Source of the DNA: Psychrosphaera ytuae
GTDB taxonomy: Bacteria; Pseudomonadota; Gammaproteobacteria; Enterobacterales; Alteromonadaceae
DNA length: 64,000 bases
Assembly: GCF_017638545.1 (NCBI RefSeq)
Contig: NZ_CP072110.1
Location: 620,001-684,000, forward strand
Direction of reading: 5' to 3'
Part shown: piece after piece, positions 26,673 to 36,165 of the stretch
How positions within the stretch are numbered: position 1 is the stretch's first letter
How the letters are laid out: each line of letters starts with the position of its first letter
Notes under the pieces: generated by a model
What the model saw: only the letters and a program-made list of their open reading frames with translations
What the model was told of the DNA's origin: nothing
The model's database searches: none
Program-made: the position numbers and the translations under genes

Positions 26673-27122
26673 CTAATCTCTTGCTTCATTTAACGAGCGT
26701 TTGCTGGACTGATCTTCCGTAGATTTAGAATGGTTTACGACTTGATCGTCATCGCTTGAGTGGAACGGTGCTTCAGCCTTGCTATTATCCACATACTTAA
26801 CATTGATCAAATCTAACAATGCCAAAATAAACACAGACAGAGCATAGACCGAGAATATAAACAGCGTTAGTAACGAAACTTGTTGGCCCATTAAAATTGT
26901 TAAAACCAACAGAAAATTCGCCATCAAACCCGAATATAAAATACCTTTGATACCGTCGCGTAGTTTTTCTAGTGACATATTTAAAGCGAATAAATTTATT
27001 ACCGCCAAGCCAAACACCCAATAAGAGGTTGAAACTGCATTACCCTGATTCACCTCCATACCACTTTTAACGAGTAAAAGTAGCAGAGGTAAAAGAGCGA
27101 TTGCCCTAATCAATCTATTCAT
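26673..27122 (-). CDS. Small membrane protein of unknown function
   Basis: A 149-residue protein with four hydrophobic helices (about residues 5-18, 32-50, 62-78 and 85-108) and a charged, serine-rich cytoplasmic-looking tail of about 40 residues. I recognise no family. It is divergent from rplY and 52 bases upstream of the small lipoprotein gene on the same strand, so the two may form an operon. Confidence 0.65.
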   Translation of the reverse strand: MNRLIRAIALLPLLLLLVKSGMEVNQGNAVSTSYWVFGLAVINLFALNMSLEKLRDGIKGILYSGLMANFLLVLTILMGQQVSLLTLFIFSVYALSVFILALLDLINVKYVDNSKAEAPFHSSDDDQVVNHSKSTEDQSSKRSLNEARD

Positions 27123-27291
27123 TGTAACCCTAACTCTTTTTTGTTCTTTTTATTATCCACTTGATATTAAATATTATATGCATTTGACACAAGACCCACG
27201 AAACAATGTCTCTATAAGTGAAACGCATCGATTGTGAGTTTTTTCTTCCTAACAACAAACCATATTAACTTGCTGTAAATAAAATAAACAG

Positions 27292-27320
27292 TTGAGCGTT
27301 TGGTCACTTTCCTTTAAAAT
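27292..27320 (+). promoter_or_regulatory. Sigma-70 promoter of rplY
   Basis: TTGAGC and TAAAAT are separated by 17 bases and followed by a GC-rich discriminator (ACGCCGCCC), typical of growth-rate-controlled ribosomal genes. Confidence 0.7.
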
Positions 27321-27347
27321 ACGCCGCCCTCATCTTTTGGGGTATGG

Positions 27348-27373
27348 GTTTTCTCTTGGTCGCGGGAGAAAAC
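27348..27373 (+). other. Leader hairpin of rplY
   Basis: GTTTTCTC and GAGAAAAC pair over eight bases around a ten-base loop in the transcribed leader, 30 bases before the rplY start. In E. coli rplY is autoregulated at translation through its leader, so this hairpin is a candidate L25-binding element. I see no direct proof. Confidence 0.45.
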
Positions 27374-27403
27374 ATCTTTTATTTATGTATTTTGGAGAAT
27401 TCC

Positions 27404-28024
27404 ATGTCTGAAGCTATTTACACTTTAGAAGCTACAGTTCGCAACGAAAAAGGTACTGGTGCGAGCCGCCGCCTTCGTCACGCTAACCAAGTTCCTGCAA
27501 TCGTTTACGGTGCAGATAAAGAAACTCAACAAATCGCTCTTGCGCACAACAAAGTTTGGCAAGCTCAAGAACACGAAGGTTTCTACTCTCACATCTTAAC
27601 TCTAGTTATCGATGGCAAGAACGAAGAAGTAATCTTAAAAGACGTTCAACGTCACCCTTACAAAGCACAAATCATGCACTTGGACTTCCAACGTGTTGAA
27701 GCTGGCCACAAGTTACACACAAGTGTTCCAGTTCACTTCATCGGTGAAGATGTTGCTACTAAGAGCGGCGCGATTGTTAATCACACAATGACTGAACTTG
27801 AAATTACTTGTCTTCCTAAAGACCTTCCAGAGTTCATCGAAGTTAACGTTGCTGACCTAGAAGTTGGTCAAACGTTACACATCAGTGACTTAACGCTTCC
27901 TGCAGGTGTTGAATCAGTTGAACTAGCTAAAGGTGAAGATCACGACCAAGCGGTTGTAAGCTTAAGCGCACCTAAAGCAAAAGCAGCTGAAGATGAAGCT
28001 TCTGAAGAAGCAGATTCTGAATAA
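27404..28024 (+). CDS. rplY: 50S ribosomal protein L25/general stress protein Ctc
   Basis: The protein binds 5S rRNA in the large subunit. The N-terminal half (RNEKGTGASRRLR to about residue 95) is the L25 domain, and the C-terminal half is the extra beta domain of the longer TL5/Ctc type, ending in an acidic tail. The ATG at 27404 is preceded by TTTGGAG; an upstream in-frame extension lies in the leader and is not coding. pth follows closely, as is common. Confidence 0.95.
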   Translation: MSEAIYTLEATVRNEKGTGASRRLRHANQVPAIVYGADKETQQIALAHNKVWQAQEHEGFYSHILTLVIDGKNEEVILKDVQRHPYKAQIMHLDFQRVEAGHKLHTSVPVHFIGEDVATKSGAIVNHTMTELEITCLPKDLPEFIEVNVADLEVGQTLHISDLTLPAGVESVELAKGEDHDQAVVSLSAPKAKAAEDEASEEADSE

Positions 28025-28049
28025 TCTGCGTTGAATAGACGTACACTAA

Positions 28050-28640
28050 GTGAGTACTGATATTCAACTAATCGTGGGCCTGGCAAATCCGGGCCCCGAA
28101 TACAAATATACCCGCCATAATGCTGGAGCATGGTTTATCGAAGAACTTTGCCGAAGCAACAATGTTACCCTCAAAAACGACAGTAAATACTTTGGATATA
28201 CCGGCAAAGTTATTTTGCACGGTCAAGAAGTTAAATTACTCATCCCTACCACCTTTATGAATTTAAGTGGTAAAGCTGTCGCAGCCTTAGCAAACTTTTA
28301 TAAAATTAAACCAGAACAGATCTTAGTCGCTCACGATGAAATGGATCTACCGCCAGGTGTCGCTAAAATAAAACAAGGCGGCGGTCATGGTGGACACAAC
28401 GGTTTAAAAGACATCATTGCAAAAATGGCTAACAACAAAGAATTTTATCGCTTGCGAGTTGGCATTGGCCATCCTGGCAGCCGCGAAAAAGTAACAGGTT
28501 GGGTATTAGGAAAAGCGCCAAGTGTCGAACAAGAAAAAATAGACGCTGCCGTTGACGAAGCAGTTCGCAGTCTCGACATTTGGTTTAAACAAGATTTGAA
28601 AAAAGCGCAGAGCCGTCTGCACTCTTTCAAAGCTGAATAA
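28050..28640 (+). CDS. pth: Peptidyl-tRNA hydrolase
   Basis: Pth recycles tRNA from prematurely released peptidyl-tRNA. The signature GLANPGPEYKYTRHNAG contains the catalytic histidine, and HDEMDLPPG and GGGHGGHNGLKD follow. The start is GTG at 28050. It lies between rplY and ychF, a common gammaproteobacterial order. Confidence 0.96.
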   Translation: MSTDIQLIVGLANPGPEYKYTRHNAGAWFIEELCRSNNVTLKNDSKYFGYTGKVILHGQEVKLLIPTTFMNLSGKAVAALANFYKIKPEQILVAHDEMDLPPGVAKIKQGGGHGGHNGLKDIIAKMANNKEFYRLRVGIGHPGSREKVTGWVLGKAPSVEQEKIDAAVDEAVRSLDIWFKQDLKKAQSRLHSFKAE

Positions 28641-28679
28641 TACTTTTATACAAATAAAAGCAACAATTAAGGAACCATC

Positions 28680-29771
28680 ATGGGTTTTAAATGTGGCATC
28701 GTAGGTTTGCCAAATGTTGGTAAATCAACACTATTTAATGCATTAACAAAAGCCGGTATCGAAGCGGCAAACTTCCCGTTTTGTACAATCGAACCAAATA
28801 CAGGTGTGGTTCCTGTTCCAGATTTACGCTTGAACAAACTAGCGGAGATCGTTAACCCGCAACGTGTCATTCCAACCACTATGGAATTTGTTGACATTGC
28901 AGGCTTGGTAAAAGGTGCGTCTAAGGGTGAAGGTTTGGGTAACCAATTCTTATCGAACATCCGTGAAACTGATGCGATTGGCCACGTAGTTCGTTGTTTC
29001 GACGATCCGAACATTGTGCACGTAGCGGGTCAAGTAAATCCTCAAGAAGATATCGATGTCATCAACACTGAACTTGCGTTATCTGATATGGAAGCCATCG
29101 ACCGAGCGTTACAACGCAACGCTAAAAAAGCAAAAGGTGGTGATAAAGACGCTAAGTTTGAAATCACAGTATTAGAAAAACTTAAGCCTGTTGTTGATGA
29201 AGGCGGCATGGCTCGTTCTGTTGAGTTGGCAAAAGAAGAGTTAGCAGCTATTAGCTACCTTAACCTCTTAACTATGAAACCAACTATGTATATCGCAAAC
29301 GTTGCGGAAGATGGTTTTGAAAACAACCCGTTTTTAGATCAAGTGAAAGAAATCGCTAAAGGCGAAAACGCAGTCGTTGTTGCAGTCTGTGCGGCTATTG
29401 AATCTGAGCTTTCAGAGCTTGAAGACGATGAGTTGGCAGAATTCATGGAAGATTTAGGTTTAGAAGAGCCAGGTCTTAACCGTGTAATTCGCGCTGGTTA
29501 CGAATTACTTAACCTACAAACTTATTTTACTGCTGGCGTTAAAGAAGTTCGTGCTTGGACTTTCCCTGAGGGAAGTACTGCTCCACAAGCCGCTGGTAAA
29601 ATCCATACCGACTTTGAAAAAGGCTTCATCAGAGCTGAGATCGTCGGCTACAGCGACTATGTAGAAAATGGTGGTGAATCTGGTGCTAAAGAAGCAGGCA
29701 AGTGGCGTTTAGAAGGTAAAGACTACATTGTAAAAGATGGCGATGTCATTCACTTCCGTTTCAACGTGTAA
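28680..29771 (+). CDS. ychF: Redox/ribosome-associated ATPase YchF (Obg family)
   Basis: YchF is a P-loop NTPase that prefers ATP and binds ribosomes; it affects the oxidative stress response. The P-loop GLPNVGKSTLFNAL, the DIAGLVKGAS switch and the C-terminal TGS domain are clear. The length of 363 is standard. It ends the rplY-pth-ychF group with a terminator. Confidence 0.97.
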   Translation: MGFKCGIVGLPNVGKSTLFNALTKAGIEAANFPFCTIEPNTGVVPVPDLRLNKLAEIVNPQRVIPTTMEFVDIAGLVKGASKGEGLGNQFLSNIRETDAIGHVVRCFDDPNIVHVAGQVNPQEDIDVINTELALSDMEAIDRALQRNAKKAKGGDKDAKFEITVLEKLKPVVDEGGMARSVELAKEELAAISYLNLLTMKPTMYIANVAEDGFENNPFLDQVKEIAKGENAVVVAVCAAIESELSELEDDELAEFMEDLGLEEPGLNRVIRAGYELLNLQTYFTAGVKEVRAWTFPEGSTAPQAAGKIHTDFEKGFIRAEIVGYSDYVENGGESGAKEAGKWRLEGKDYIVKDGDVIHFRFNV

Positions 29772-29795
29772 TTTAACCAAAAATCTTTTTATGAA

Positions 29796-29820
29796 AGCCT
29801 CAAATTGAGGCTTTTTTTAT
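29796..29820 (+). terminator. Rho-independent terminator after ychF
   Basis: AAAGCCTCA pairs with TGAGGCTTT around a three-base loop, followed by further T residues. Confidence 0.9.
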
Positions 29821-30148
29821 GGATGAAATTTGTCCAGTTGGTTAATTTAAAAGCCCGAACTTGGATTGATTTAAAAAACTTAAACTACCTTTTCGGTCTG
29901 TTCTTATGTTTATTTTATTCAAACGCCTAAAATTCAACCTTTTGATTTTTAATTAAGGACTTTCGATCGCTGTTTAAACCACCAAAAGCTCCCGACTTCA
30001 TCACGTAAAATACTATTTAATTCAAATAAAACAGCCATTATTTTCATTAAACAAAGCCCAAAATCGGCGATTTTTAATTATATTTTGTTCAACTTGTTTA
30101 TTTTAAAACCAAACAATCAAAACAATGACATTTTATTTAAAAAAGCTG
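29821..30148. other. AT-rich non-coding stretch upstream of the tRNA operon
   Basis: About 330 bases contain no credible gene. The last 100 bases before the promoter are very rich in A and T runs, consistent with an UP element and possible Fis or H-NS binding upstream of a strong stable-RNA promoter. I see no repeats or hairpins of note. Confidence 0.6.
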
Positions 30149-30177
30149 TTGACGAGTGGGGGTCGCATCAGCATAAT
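30149..30177 (+). promoter_or_regulatory. Promoter of the tRNA operon
   Basis: TTGACG and CATAAT are separated by 17 bases, with a GC-rich discriminator (ACGCC) after the -10 box, as expected for a stringently controlled stable-RNA promoter. The first tRNA begins 38 bases later. Confidence 0.8.
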
Positions 30178-30215
30178 ACGCCACATCGCTTGAGGCGGTA
30201 ATCGAAACAAAGGAT

Positions 30216-30292
30216 GGCTACGTAGCTCAGCTGGTTAGAGCACATCACTCATAATGATGGGGTCCCCTGTTCAAATCAGGGCGTAGCCACCA
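30216..30292 (+). tRNA. metT: tRNA-Met (CAT), elongator
   Basis: A 77-base cloverleaf with acceptor GGCTACG/CGTAGCC, anticodon loop CTCATAA (anticodon CAT) and encoded CCA. It lacks initiator features and closely resembles the E. coli elongator tRNA-Met. It is first in the operon, as metT is in E. coli. Confidence 0.96.
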
Positions 30293-30329
30293 ATTCGATA
30301 CCACTACCAAACTCAAGTATAAAGAATTT

Positions 30330-30414
<85 letters not shown>

Positions 30415-30457
30415 TTTAAAGTCATGGTCTTTTAACCAAAGTCATGCAAGGTTACGT

Positions 30458-30532
30458 TGGGGTATCGCCAAGCGGTAAGGCAGCGGGTTTTGATCTCGCC
30501 ATTCCCAGGTTCAAATCCTGGTACCCCAGCCA
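30458..30532 (+). tRNA. glnU: tRNA-Gln (TTG), first copy
   Basis: A 75-base tRNA with acceptor TGGGGTA/TACCCCA, anticodon loop TTTTGAT (anticodon TTG, reads CAA) and encoded CCA. Confidence 0.95.
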
Positions 30533-30541
30533 ACTTTTTGT

Positions 30542-30616
30542 TGGAGTATCGCCAAGCGGTAAGGCAGCGGGTTTTGATCTCGCCATTCCCAGGTTCAAAT
30601 CCTGGTACTCCAGCCA
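30542..30616 (+). tRNA. glnW: tRNA-Gln (TTG), second copy
   Basis: It is identical to the preceding tRNA-Gln except for one acceptor pair (TGGAGTA/TACTCCA): a G-C became an A-T with both sides changed. The anticodon is TTG and CCA is encoded. Confidence 0.95.
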
Positions 30617-30621
30617 CCTTT

Positions 30622-30648
30622 AAAGCCTCGCTCTTGCGAGGCTTTTTT
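30622..30648 (+). terminator. Rho-independent terminator of the tRNA operon
   Basis: AAAGCCTCGC pairs with GCGAGGCTTT around a TCTT loop, followed by a run of T. Confidence 0.92.
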
Positions 30649-30793
30649 CTTTCTAAAACAAAAATCTAAACTCCCCTTTCGCAATCCAATTTAATTAGCT
30701 ATCTTTCTAATTAATCTCGACTCTCACGTTTTTTAAACGTTGAATACTAATGCTTTCGTATGTGTTTTTGCTAGTAGTCAATGGAGTGCATCA

Positions 30794-32146
30794 ATGAATA
30801 ATCGTTTTATTAATACCTGTGTCAGTATTACTGTTTCCTTGTTACTTATAAACTCTGCAATTGCAGATGAATATCACTACAAAAACGTGTTACTTGGAAC
30901 CAAAGCGATTGGCTTGGGTGGTGCCTTTACCTCTATTTCAGACGACATGTCAGCCGTTTTTTATAACCCTGCTGGCCTGGCCCAAACAAAGCTCAACAAC
31001 TCTGCATCATTAAGTACTTTTGCTTGGGAAGAGATGGATATAAAAGAAGTCTTTGCTGATAACTCGGACTTTTCAAGGTCATCGTTTTCTATCGTACCTA
31101 GCTTTTTAGGAACAGGTAAAAACACCGATAGATGGCATTGGAGTCTGGCCTTTGCCGTATCTGACCTATCTATCGAACGCAATTACTCCACAGCGAAAAC
31201 CGATATTTTATTAGACAACGGGGCTCAAATTGGTACCGAGACACAATTTGCCAATATTGACTTAGACAATGCATCCTATGAACTCGGAATTGGTGGTGCG
31301 GTTAAGATCAATGACAACTGGTCGTTTGGCAGCTCGATGATTTTAAAATACAAGCAGTTTGAAACCGTGCAAGGCTCTGGCATTTTAGCTAATGTTAATA
31401 CCCAGCTTGGACCCATTAACCAAGGGTTTACCGCTACAAGACGAATAACCGATATTAACGTCATTGCGACACCACAAATAGGCGTGTTATACAAAAGTCC
31501 TGAGTTTAATTGGGGTTTAAAAGCGTCTCAGGACGTTGCCCTTAACCGAAATTTTGAAGCCGCACATCAGATATTTGTATCAAGCGTTGGCGGTGTGCCC
31601 GCGCCAGGAAGAAACGCCAGTGTTGGCCTAATCCAAGGCGAAAAAAAGCAAGAGTACGCAACCAACATCTCAACGGGTTTGTCGAAGCAATTTAATCGAG
31701 TGATGGTTAGTTTTGATATTGATTATTACAGTGATGTCGATGTTAAACCATTTACCATTAGTGACTTTCACCCACCGATTACCCGAAACCTCAAAAAAGT
31801 AATTAACTACTCATTAGGCTTTTCCTATCATCTGTCAAAAACAAATAAAATGACATTGGGTTTCTTTACTGATAATGCGAATGACCAAATCGACACGGCC
31901 CAGCCCTATCAAAGGACGGAAGTCATAGATTTGTTGGGGTTAAGCTTATCAGTAAATACTGACGCGTTTGGCTTCCCTATTACTATTGGTGGATATGTTA
32001 AACAGGGAACGGGAGAGATACGATTATCGGATATTAGAGTCGTCGAAAACATCATAGGTTTACCATTATATCCACCTAGTGAAACGTTCGATGTATCAGA
32101 GGCTGAAAAAAGAATGGCGGTTTTGTATATCAGCGCTAATTTCTAA
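30794..32146 (+). CDS. OmpP1/FadL-family outer-membrane protein
   Basis: This is a predicted 14-strand beta barrel that moves hydrophobic compounds such as long-chain fatty acids across the outer membrane. A signal peptide (about 25 residues, ending NSAIADE) is followed by the family signature GLGGAFTSISDD and VFYNPAGLA. The ATG at 30794 has TGGAG seven bases before it; 18 more codons upstream lack support. It ends in the phenylalanine typical of barrels (SANF). It sits between the tRNA operon and ubiF, where E. coli has no such gene. The substrate is unknown. Confidence 0.88.
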   Translation: MNNRFINTCVSITVSLLLINSAIADEYHYKNVLLGTKAIGLGGAFTSISDDMSAVFYNPAGLAQTKLNNSASLSTFAWEEMDIKEVFADNSDFSRSSFSIVPSFLGTGKNTDRWHWSLAFAVSDLSIERNYSTAKTDILLDNGAQIGTETQFANIDLDNASYELGIGGAVKINDNWSFGSSMILKYKQFETVQGSGILANVNTQLGPINQGFTATRRITDINVIATPQIGVLYKSPEFNWGLKASQDVALNRNFEAAHQIFVSSVGGVPAPGRNASVGLIQGEKKQEYATNISTGLSKQFNRVMVSFDIDYYSDVDVKPFTISDFHPPITRNLKKVINYSLGFSYHLSKTNKMTLGFFTDNANDQIDTAQPYQRTEVIDLLGLSLSVNTDAFGFPITIGGYVKQGTGEIRLSDIRVVENIIGLPLYPPSETFDVSEAEKRMAVLYISANF

Positions 32147-33357
32147 AAACCCAACGCTTTTTTAATTACCGACTTTTTAGCAAAAGAAAAGTGGTTTGCC
32201 AAAGATAGCATAACGCCCCTAGCTTTTTTAAGTGGGGCTTTGTCGTTACTGAACAAGTGATAAAACCCATCCATAACACCAGACATTAACAAGCTATCGG
32301 CTTTGCGCTTGATAGTATAGCGCTTGAGTGACTTAACTAATCTATCAAAGTCTTTAAGGTCAGAGTCCTGCATTAACGAGAGTAACGTCGCGTTGTCTTT
32401 GTACCCTAAGTTAACACCTTGACCTGCTAATGGGTTAATCGTGTGAGCAGCATCACCAACAAGTACAATTCTGCCATTGTTATACTGGTTGGCTTGCCTG
32501 CGAGTTAATGGAAATGATGCGTGTTGAATGATATCAAAATCACCAGGTAGCTCGGGAAACGTCTCAATAATCGCTTGTTTCAAAGCTTGGTCAGACAACC
32601 CTTTTAATGCACTAATGGTTGATTTACTGTCATACCAGATGAGGCTAGCAAAACCGTCATTTAGAGGCAGAAATGCTTTAGGGCCCGATGGCTGGAATTC
32701 TTGCCAGGTAATGTCTTGCGTCGCAAAATTGGTTTTTATCGTAATACTAAAACAAGCCTGCTGATAATCCCAACCGGTCACCCCAATTTTTGCTAATTGG
32801 CGAACTTTACTATTGGCACCATCTGCACCGACTAAAAGTAAGGTATTAACAGTAAACGCTTTATCATCTTTGGTGCGACCTGTAATAATTACATTGTTGG
32901 TGTTGTTTTGTACTTGATCAATTTGCCCACCGTACATAAAAGACACCTTATCTGAGTCATTTTTCTCTAAAGCGCTATAACAGGCTAACTGCAAAGCTTC
33001 GTTACGAATTAAATGACCTAAATGAGACTCCTGTAACTCTTCAGCACTGAATTCGACTTTATCAGTGCCCTTTTCCCAAGTTGCGAGTCGATTAAATTGG
33101 CATTTATCTGCTTTATCTATGTCATTCCAACACCCAACCGATTGTAGCCAAGTTTCGCTGTATCTGTTGACAGCAGATACCCTCAGCGGTGGTTGTGATA
33201 GCCAATCATTATCTGGACGTGCTCGCTCAATCACCAGTACAGACTTGTTTTGTTGAGCAAAACCCGCTGCTAAACTCGCACCGACCATGCCACCACCTAT
33301 AATAACAATATCGAAACTGTTGTTGAGTAAAGAGTCTTGCAGATTCTGATTGGGCAT
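32143..33357 (-). CDS. ubiF: FAD-dependent ubiquinone-biosynthesis hydroxylase (UbiF-like)
   Basis: This flavin monooxygenase of the UbiH/UbiF/VisC family hydroxylates the quinone ring in ubiquinone synthesis. The FAD-binding GGGMVGASLAAGF at residues 21-33 and the GDAAHTINPLAGQGVNLGYKD motif are clear. Sequence alone does not separate UbiF from UbiH or UbiI, but the divergent position next to miaB matches E. coli ubiF. Its 3' end overlaps the porin gene by four bases. Confidence 0.88.
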   Translation of the reverse strand: MPNQNLQDSLLNNSFDIVIIGGGMVGASLAAGFAQQNKSVLVIERARPDNDWLSQPPLRVSAVNRYSETWLQSVGCWNDIDKADKCQFNRLATWEKGTDKVEFSAEELQESHLGHLIRNEALQLACYSALEKNDSDKVSFMYGGQIDQVQNNTNNVIITGRTKDDKAFTVNTLLLVGADGANSKVRQLAKIGVTGWDYQQACFSITIKTNFATQDITWQEFQPSGPKAFLPLNDGFASLIWYDSKSTISALKGLSDQALKQAIIETFPELPGDFDIIQHASFPLTRRQANQYNNGRIVLVGDAAHTINPLAGQGVNLGYKDNATLLSLMQDSDLKDFDRLVKSLKRYTIKRKADSLLMSGVMDGFYHLFSNDKAPLKKARGVMLSLANHFSFAKKSVIKKALGF

Positions 33358-33587
33358 GTTTTTGTACCTGTGATTGGCTGTTGTTTTAAAGCCGATAAAC
33401 TACCAATATTATGCCAGAAAAGTCTTTATTAAGAAGGCATTTACTGCAAATATTCACAAAATCAACTACAAAGAAATAAGTTGTTATAAACAGGACAAAT
33501 TTCAGGTCTTCCAGTTAACCTCTTTTACCTGTAAAATACGCGACCTTTTACAAACCAACGTTTTCATTTACGAAGTACGAGAGCAGA

Positions 33588-35021
33588 ATGACAAAGAAAC
33601 TACATATTAAAACCTGGGGCTGTCAGATGAACGAGTATGACTCGCAAAAAATGGCAGATCTTTTGGATGACAGTCATGGATATGAGTTTACCGAACAAGC
33701 AGAAGACGCTGACGTCATTCTTCTGAATACCTGTTCTATTCGTGAAAAAGCTCAAGAGAAAGTATTCCATCAGCTTGGACGTTGGAAAAACCTTAAAGAA
33801 AAGAACCCAGACCTAATTATCGGTGTTGGTGGTTGTGTTGCGTCTCAAGAAGGCCAGCACATTCGTGAACGCGCACCATATGTAGACATGGTATTTGGTC
33901 CTCAAACTTTACACCGTTTGCCAGAAATGATTGAACAAATCAAAGCTGGCGAAGGTGAGTCTGTTATTGATATCTCGTTCCCAGAAATCGAGAAATTTGA
34001 CCGTTTACCACAGCCAACAACTGATGGTCCAAGTGCGTTCGTTTCCATTATGGAAGGCTGCAGTAAATACTGTACGTTTTGTGTTGTACCTTACACACGT
34101 GGCGAAGAAGTATCGCGCCCTCTTGACGACGTATTATATGAAATCGCGCAACTTGCAGAGCAAGGCGTTCGTGAAGTTAATTTACTTGGCCAAAACGTTA
34201 ACGCATATCGTGGTGAAACACACGATGGCGACATTTGTTTATTCAGTGAGTTGTTGCGTTATGTTGCTTCAATCGATGGTATTGACCGCATTCGTTACAC
34301 AACATCTCATCCTGTAGAATTTACCGACGACATTATCGCCGCGTACGAGGACATTCCAGAGCTTGTAGATCACTTGCACTTGCCAGTTCAATCAGGTGCT
34401 GACCGTATTCTAAACTTGATGAAACGTGGCCATACGGCAATTGAATACAAGTCACAAATTCGCAAATTGCGCAAAGTGCGTCCTAATATAAGTATGAGTA
34501 GTGACTTCATCATTGGTTTCCCAGGTGAAACAGCGGAAGATCACGCTAAAACGATGAAGCTAATCGAAGACATTGGTTATGACCACAGCTTCAGCTTTAT
34601 CTATAGTGCTCGCCCAGGTACACCAGCGGCAGATTTACCGGATGACGTGTCTGAGCAAGAAAAGAAAGAGCGACTATACGAGCTTCAAAACTTAATTACG
34701 CACCAAGCAATGCAAATCTCTCGTCAGATGTTAAACACGGAGCAGCGTATTTTGGTTGAAGGTCCTTCGGTTAAAAATCCAATGGAGCTTCGTGGTCGTA
34801 CTGAGAACAACCGTGTAGTAAACTTTGAAGGTCCACACTCGTTAATCGGTGGATTTGCAGACGTTAAGATTGTCGACGTCTATACAAACTCTTTACGCGG
34901 CGAATTTATTCGTGGCGAAAACGAAATGGGCTTGCGTCAAGATGTATCGCCTGCCGACATTTTAGCCAAACGACAAGTTCAAGAAGACGATTTAGGTGTT
35001 GCGACCTTTACACCAAACTAA
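33588..35021 (+). CDS. miaB: tRNA-2-methylthio-N6-dimethylallyladenosine synthase MiaB
   Basis: MiaB is a radical-SAM enzyme that adds the 2-methylthio group to A37 of tRNAs reading UNN codons. The N-terminal domain holds three cysteines for the auxiliary Fe-S cluster (TWGCQMN, LNTCSIR, GGCVA), then the radical-SAM cysteines in CSKYCTFCVVPYTRG and a C-terminal TRAM domain. It heads the miaB-phoH-ybeY group. Confidence 0.97.
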   Translation: MTKKLHIKTWGCQMNEYDSQKMADLLDDSHGYEFTEQAEDADVILLNTCSIREKAQEKVFHQLGRWKNLKEKNPDLIIGVGGCVASQEGQHIRERAPYVDMVFGPQTLHRLPEMIEQIKAGEGESVIDISFPEIEKFDRLPQPTTDGPSAFVSIMEGCSKYCTFCVVPYTRGEEVSRPLDDVLYEIAQLAEQGVREVNLLGQNVNAYRGETHDGDICLFSELLRYVASIDGIDRIRYTTSHPVEFTDDIIAAYEDIPELVDHLHLPVQSGADRILNLMKRGHTAIEYKSQIRKLRKVRPNISMSSDFIIGFPGETAEDHAKTMKLIEDIGYDHSFSFIYSARPGTPAADLPDDVSEQEKKERLYELQNLITHQAMQISRQMLNTEQRILVEGPSVKNPMELRGRTENNRVVNFEGPHSLIGGFADVKIVDVYTNSLRGEFIRGENEMGLRQDVSPADILAKRQVQEDDLGVATFTPN

Positions 35022-35073
35022 TGAAAATATAGGGTGCATAGACACCCTATTTTTAACTGAGGACTGAACGACA

Positions 35074-36165
35074 TTGCCAAAAAAAATCAATACCGTAGAA
35101 CTGTTTCTAGAACCTGCCAATAAAGACCGTTTAGCGTCTCTTATTGGTCCATACGATGATAACCTCAAATATATCGAACGTCGCATGGGAGTGGAGATCA
35201 CTTATCAAGGAAACAAATTTAAAATTGTGGGTAACCCGCAAAATACGGCAGCGGTGAGCGATGTATTAAAAAATCTCTATATCGAGACACAGCCCAGTCC
35301 CAAAGCTAAAAACAAAGTAAAAGCGGCAGAGCTAACCCCAGACCAAGTACATTTGGCAGTGCAAGAGGCGGCCGTTCTTGATCAAGGTCACGAAGCCTAT
35401 GACGACGAAGTCATTGTTCGTACTCGTAAAGGCAACATCAAACCTCGTAACAAAAATCAAATCGATTACGTTAAAAACGTACTCAATCACGACATCACAT
35501 TTGGTATCGGTCCCGCAGGTACTGGTAAAACCTACCTAGCGGTAGCGTGCGCAGTCGACGCATTAGAGCGCCAAGAAGTTCGTCGAATTTTGTTAACTCG
35601 ACCAGCGGTTGAGGCCGGTGAAAAGCTGGGCTTTTTACCTGGTGATTTAAGTCAAAAAATCGATCCGTATTTGCGCCCACTGTACGATGCATTATTTGAA
35701 ATGATGGGCTTCGAAAAGGTAGAACGCCTTATTGAGCGCAACGTAATCGAAGTTGCGCCTCTAGCCTACATGCGTGGACGCACACTTAACGATGCATTTA
35801 TTATTTTGGATGAAAGCCAAAACACCACAGTCGAGCAAATGAAGATGTTTTTGACCCGTATCGGTTTTAATTCTAAAGCCGTCATTACAGGTGATATCAC
35901 TCAAGTCGACTTACCTCGCGGTGCGAAGTCGGGTTTACGTCAATCAATCGAAATCCTTGGTGAAGTCGAAGACATTAGTTTTAACTTCTTTAAAGCCGAT
36001 GACGTTGTGCGTCATCCAGTTGTGGCTAAGGTTGTTATGGCTTATGAAAAACACGACGAAGACGAGCGCAGAGCCAAAGCTGAGCGCGACAAACTTGCAA
36101 AAGAAAAAGCAGAGCAAGAAAAAGCCATTCGAGAAGCGACATTAAAGGATCTCTCATCACAATGA
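35074..36165 (+). CDS. ybeZ: PhoH-like ATPase (YbeZ)
   Basis: This is a cytoplasmic P-loop ATPase with an RNA-helicase-like core, thought to act with YbeY in rRNA maturation. The P-loop GIGPAGTGKTYLA and the Walker B box FIILDESQN are present. A charged C-terminal tail rich in K and E follows. The start is TTG at 35074, after a GAGGA motif. It overlaps ybeY by four bases. Confidence 0.94.
   Translation: MPKKINTVELFLEPANKDRLASLIGPYDDNLKYIERRMGVEITYQGNKFKIVGNPQNTAAVSDVLKNLYIETQPSPKAKNKVKAAELTPDQVHLAVQEAAVLDQGHEAYDDEVIVRTRKGNIKPRNKNQIDYVKNVLNHDITFGIGPAGTGKTYLAVACAVDALERQEVRRILLTRPAVEAGEKLGFLPGDLSQKIDPYLRPLYDALFEMMGFEKVERLIERNVIEVAPLAYMRGRTLNDAFIILDESQNTTVEQMKMFLTRIGFNSKAVITGDITQVDLPRGAKSGLRQSIEILGEVEDISFNFFKADDVVRHPVVAKVVMAYEKHDEDERRAKAERDKLAKEKAEQEKAIREATLKDLSSQ

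Noticed and set aside
30432..30669. Open frames across the two tRNA-Gln genes (with a repeated VPGFEPGNG phrase)
   Set aside because: They are translations of tandem tRNA genes, a well-known false-gene pattern.
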